From positions 3,588-12,091 of the forward strand of contig PKXB01000077.1 in NCBI GenBank assembly GCA_003133345.1: 8,504 bases of DNA. Reading direction: 5' to 3'. A program made the position numbers and the translations under genes. The DNA comes from Hyphomicrobiales bacterium (GTDB lineage Bacteria; Pseudomonadota; Alphaproteobacteria; Rhizobiales; Xanthobacteraceae). Position 1 is the stretch's first letter. The number at the start of each line of letters is the position of its first letter. The notes under the pieces are model-generated. The model was not told the DNA's origin. It saw only the letters and a program-made list of their open reading frames with translations, and made no database searches. Shown here piece after piece: positions 7,310-8,504 of the stretch.

Positions 7310-7419
7310 ACCTCTCCCATGGGGAGAGGTCGGATCGCGAAGCGATCCGGGTGAGGGGTTAAAGCCTATCGAGAGTCACTTGCCTCCTCACCCCAACCCT
7401 CTCCCCCCAGGGGAGAGGG
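7310..7419. repeat. Composite palindromic intergenic repeat (RIME-like, 110 bp)
   Basis: Four nested or tandem stems fill this gap. Stem A is 7310-7318 with 7322-7330 (ACCTCTCCC / GGGAGAGGT). Stem B is CGGATCGC (7331-7338) with GCGATCCG (7342-7349). A longer-range stem pairs GGGTGAGG (7349-7356) with CCTCACCC (7386-7393). Stem D is CCCTCTCCCC (7397-7406) with GGGGAGAGGG (7410-7419). Outer arms of A and D can also pair with each other. The 110-bp size, the CTCTCCCC/GGGGAGAG arms and the intergenic position fit the mosaic palindromic elements known from rhizobial genomes (RIME-type); assignment to that exact family is from memory. It lies 19 bp before the MFS start codon and would fold in that mRNA leader. 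Confidence 0.8.
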
Positions 7420-7456
7420 AGTCGGCCTCATTCGTGGCCCGCCCGAAGACGAACCG

Positions 7457-8047
7457 TCACCGCGCCGGTGGAGCTTGCTGGATCGGCGGCTGGATCGGCT
7501 TCGGCGCGGCTTTCGGCTTGGGCTTGGCCTTCGGCTTAGCCGGCGGCTTGGCGCCTTCCGGCCCGCAGCGGACATAGACCATGGTGCCGTACCGGCCCTG
7601 CACTTCCGAATCCATCCAGCGCAGGATCAGCACGCGGCCGTCGAATGCAATCACTTCGCGGTCCTGCGCGCCGGCGGGCTCGCCTTCCGGGCCGATGTAG
7701 GTCTTGTTGCCGGGCGCGCCTTTCAGGCGCAGCTCCTCGGCCTTGGCCTGGTCGGCGAGATGCATCATGACCCCGCCGGTGGGGCCGAGCGTGATGACAT
7801 AGGGCTGCTTGCATTGACCGGCGGCGGCGACCTCGATGCGCGGGCGGTCTTCGTCCTTGTGGTAGGCGGCCAGCCCCCAGCGGCCGACGATATCCTGTGG
7901 CGGGAAGGCCGGTGGCATTAACGGCACCGCCATGTGTTCCGGTGCCGCAGGCTGCAGTGGGCCGCCGGTGGCGCAGCCGGCCAGGGCGAGCGCGAGCAAG
8001 GCCAGAACCAACGCTTCCGGTAGGCTGGGTCGATTGGGATGGCTCAT
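7457..8047 (-). CDS. Putative lipoprotein of unknown function with Lys/Pro/Ala-rich tail
   Basis: Predicted exported lipoprotein of 196 residues. The signal segment [16 protein letters not shown] ends in a lipobox LAGC with the lipidated Cys25. After a Pro-rich linker a compact domain follows, from [17 protein letters not shown] (about 53-69) through [21 protein letters not shown] and [19 protein letters not shown] to [10 protein letters not shown], i.e. alternating beta strands with one Cys near each end (a possible disulfide). This could be a small beta-barrel resembling the Inh/AprI inhibitor type, but I do not recognise it. The last about 30 residues are Lys-Pro-Ala repeats ending in a Gln/Pro-rich tail, which may bind peptidoglycan or nucleic acid or just act as a flexible tail. 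ATG 8047 is supported by GGAG 6 nt upstream; an upstream extension of the frame to 8167 would hide the signal peptide. Divergent from groES. Confidence 0.82.
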   Translation of the reverse strand: MSHPNRPSLPEALVLALLALALAGCATGGPLQPAAPEHMAVPLMPPAFPPQDIVGRWGLAAYHKDEDRPRIEVAAAGQCKQPYVITLGPTGGVMMHLADQAKAEELRLKGAPGNKTYIGPEGEPAGAQDREVIAFDGRVLILRWMDSEVQGRYGTMVYVRCGPEGAKPPAKPKAKPKPKAAPKPIQPPIQQAPPAR

Positions 8048-8155
8048 TCGGGCTCCTACACCGCTGCTGGGGGACTTTGCGTGGCAATGGCGGGCAGCGC
8101 AAGCAGGTTGCGGTCGATCTGCTAACCCGCGGGCGACGCCAGCCCCGCCGCCTGC

Positions 8156-8184
8156 TTGACACCTCACCGGCGAGGCAATATGTC
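8156..8184 (+). promoter_or_regulatory. groES promoter (-35 TTGACA, 17-bp spacer, -10 TATGTC)
   Basis: A perfect TTGACA (8156-8161) preceded by C, giving the CTTGAC common in alphaproteobacterial promoters, is followed after 17 bp by TATGTC (8179-8184). Transcription would start near 8191, directly before the CIRCE operator, which is the expected architecture for housekeeping-sigma transcription repressed by HrcA. An RpoH promoter overlapping the same CTTGAC is possible but its -10 is not clear. Confidence 0.72.
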
Positions 8185-8195
8185 CCAGGCAGCAT

Positions 8196-8222
8196 TTGGC
8201 ACTCTCCGTTTAGGAGTGCTAA
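8196..8222 (+). promoter_or_regulatory. CIRCE operator (HrcA-binding inverted repeat) of groES
   Basis: TTGGCACTC (8196-8204), a 9-bp spacer, and GAGTGCTAA (8214-8222). This matches the CIRCE consensus TTAGCACTC-N9-GAGTGCTAA except for a G at the third base of the left arm. It lies just after the promoter and 61 bp before the groES ATG. HrcA repressor binding here holds down the chaperonin operon at normal temperature and is relieved on heat or protein-folding stress. Confidence 0.95.
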
Positions 8223-8283
8223 GGGCTTACAAATTCGACACTATTTTGTCACCCGCATGCGCTTAAGCGCCGATGAGGAAGCC

Positions 8284-8504
8284 ATGGCCAAGACCAAGTT
8301 TCGTCCCCTGCACGACCGCATCGTCGTGCGCCGCATCACCGCCGAAGAAAAAACCAAAGGCGGCATCATCATTCCCGACAGCGCCCAGGAGAAGCCCTCG
8401 CAGGGCGAGATCGTCGCCGTCGGCCCCGGCGGGCGCGATGAGGCCGGCAAGCTGATCCCCATCGACCTGAAGACCGGCGACCGCGTGCTGTTCGGCAAAT
8501 GGTC
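8284..8504 (+). CDS. groES: Co-chaperonin GroES (Hsp10), 3' end outside window
   Basis: Heptameric lid of the GroEL folding chamber in the cytoplasm. The first 73 codons are present out of about 95-105. The start [17 protein letters not shown] is the family N-terminus; the mobile loop that contacts GroEL includes [16 protein letters not shown] with the GGIIIP hydrophobic contact; [16 protein letters not shown] is the highly conserved central strand-turn, and the window ends in [11 protein letters not shown] 8284 has GAGG 5 nt upstream. Expression is set by the promoter at 8156 and the CIRCE operator at 8196. groEL is expected immediately downstream, outside the window; rhizobia often have several groESL copies and the CIRCE-controlled one is usually only one of them. 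Confidence 0.97.
   Translation, partial: MAKTKFRPLHDRIVVRRITAEEKTKGGIIIPDSAQEKPSQGEIVAVGPGGRDEAGKLIPIDLKTGDRVLFGKW

Noticed and set aside
8100..8158. Inverted repeat CAAGCAGG (8100-8107) and CCTGCTTG (8151-8158) upstream of groES
   Set aside because: 8-bp arms 43 bp apart, with the right arm overlapping the -35 box, are compatible with chance in GC-rich DNA, and no known regulator site matches.

Overview
The window is GC-rich, gene-dense DNA, most likely from an alphaproteobacterium of the Hyphomicrobiales (Bradyrhizobium / Rhodopseudomonas / Xanthobacteraceae neighbourhood). The evidence is a rhizobial-looking GroES behind a CIRCE operator, a composite palindromic intergenic repeat of the type scattered through rhizobial genomes, a Bug-family solute-binding protein, and strong G/C third-position bias, which also produces very long spurious antisense frames. 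Ten protein genes are supported; the first and last are cut by the window ends. I see no rRNA, tRNA, CRISPR, insertion sequence or phage gene.

Layout. (1) Positions 1-2429, minus strand: an apparent three-gene run read GtrA-like membrane protein -> threonine-synthase-family PLP enzyme -> Bug/TctC-type periplasmic binding protein (partial). (2) Positions 2520-4434, plus strand, divergent from GtrA: a polyprenyl-phosphate-type GT2 glycosyltransferase followed 7 bp later by a YdjC/ChbG/HpnK-family deacetylase. (3) Positions 4442-5188, minus: a secreted L,D-transpeptidase, converging on the deacetylase with a hairpin across both stop codons and with a 19-bp perfect palindrome just upstream of its start. 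(4) Positions 5444-6085, plus: a CheZ-like protein with the DxxxQ phosphatase motif. (5) Positions 6101-7291, minus: an MFS transporter converging on cheZ, with a 110-bp palindromic repeat in its leader. (6) Positions 7457-8047, minus: a lipoprotein of unknown function. (7) From 8156, plus: promoter, CIRCE operator and the start of groES (groEL presumably follows outside the window).

How the genes may work together. The GT2 transferase, the YdjC-type deacetylase and the divergent GtrA flippase-like protein look like a set that puts an N-acetylhexosamine on a lipid carrier, deacetylates it and flips it. This is reminiscent of the Francisella FlmF2/NaxD and enterobacterial ArnC/ArnD logic for amino-sugar decoration of lipid A. 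That is an inference; no terminal transferase is present here. The remaining genes (envelope L,D-transpeptidase, CheZ-like protein, MFS transporter, lipoprotein, groES) look like ordinary chromosomal neighbours. The clearest regulatory feature is the HrcA/CIRCE operator of groES. The most intriguing undescribed ones are the palindrome in front of the L,D-transpeptidase gene and the odd threonine-synthase paralogue between GtrA and Bug genes.
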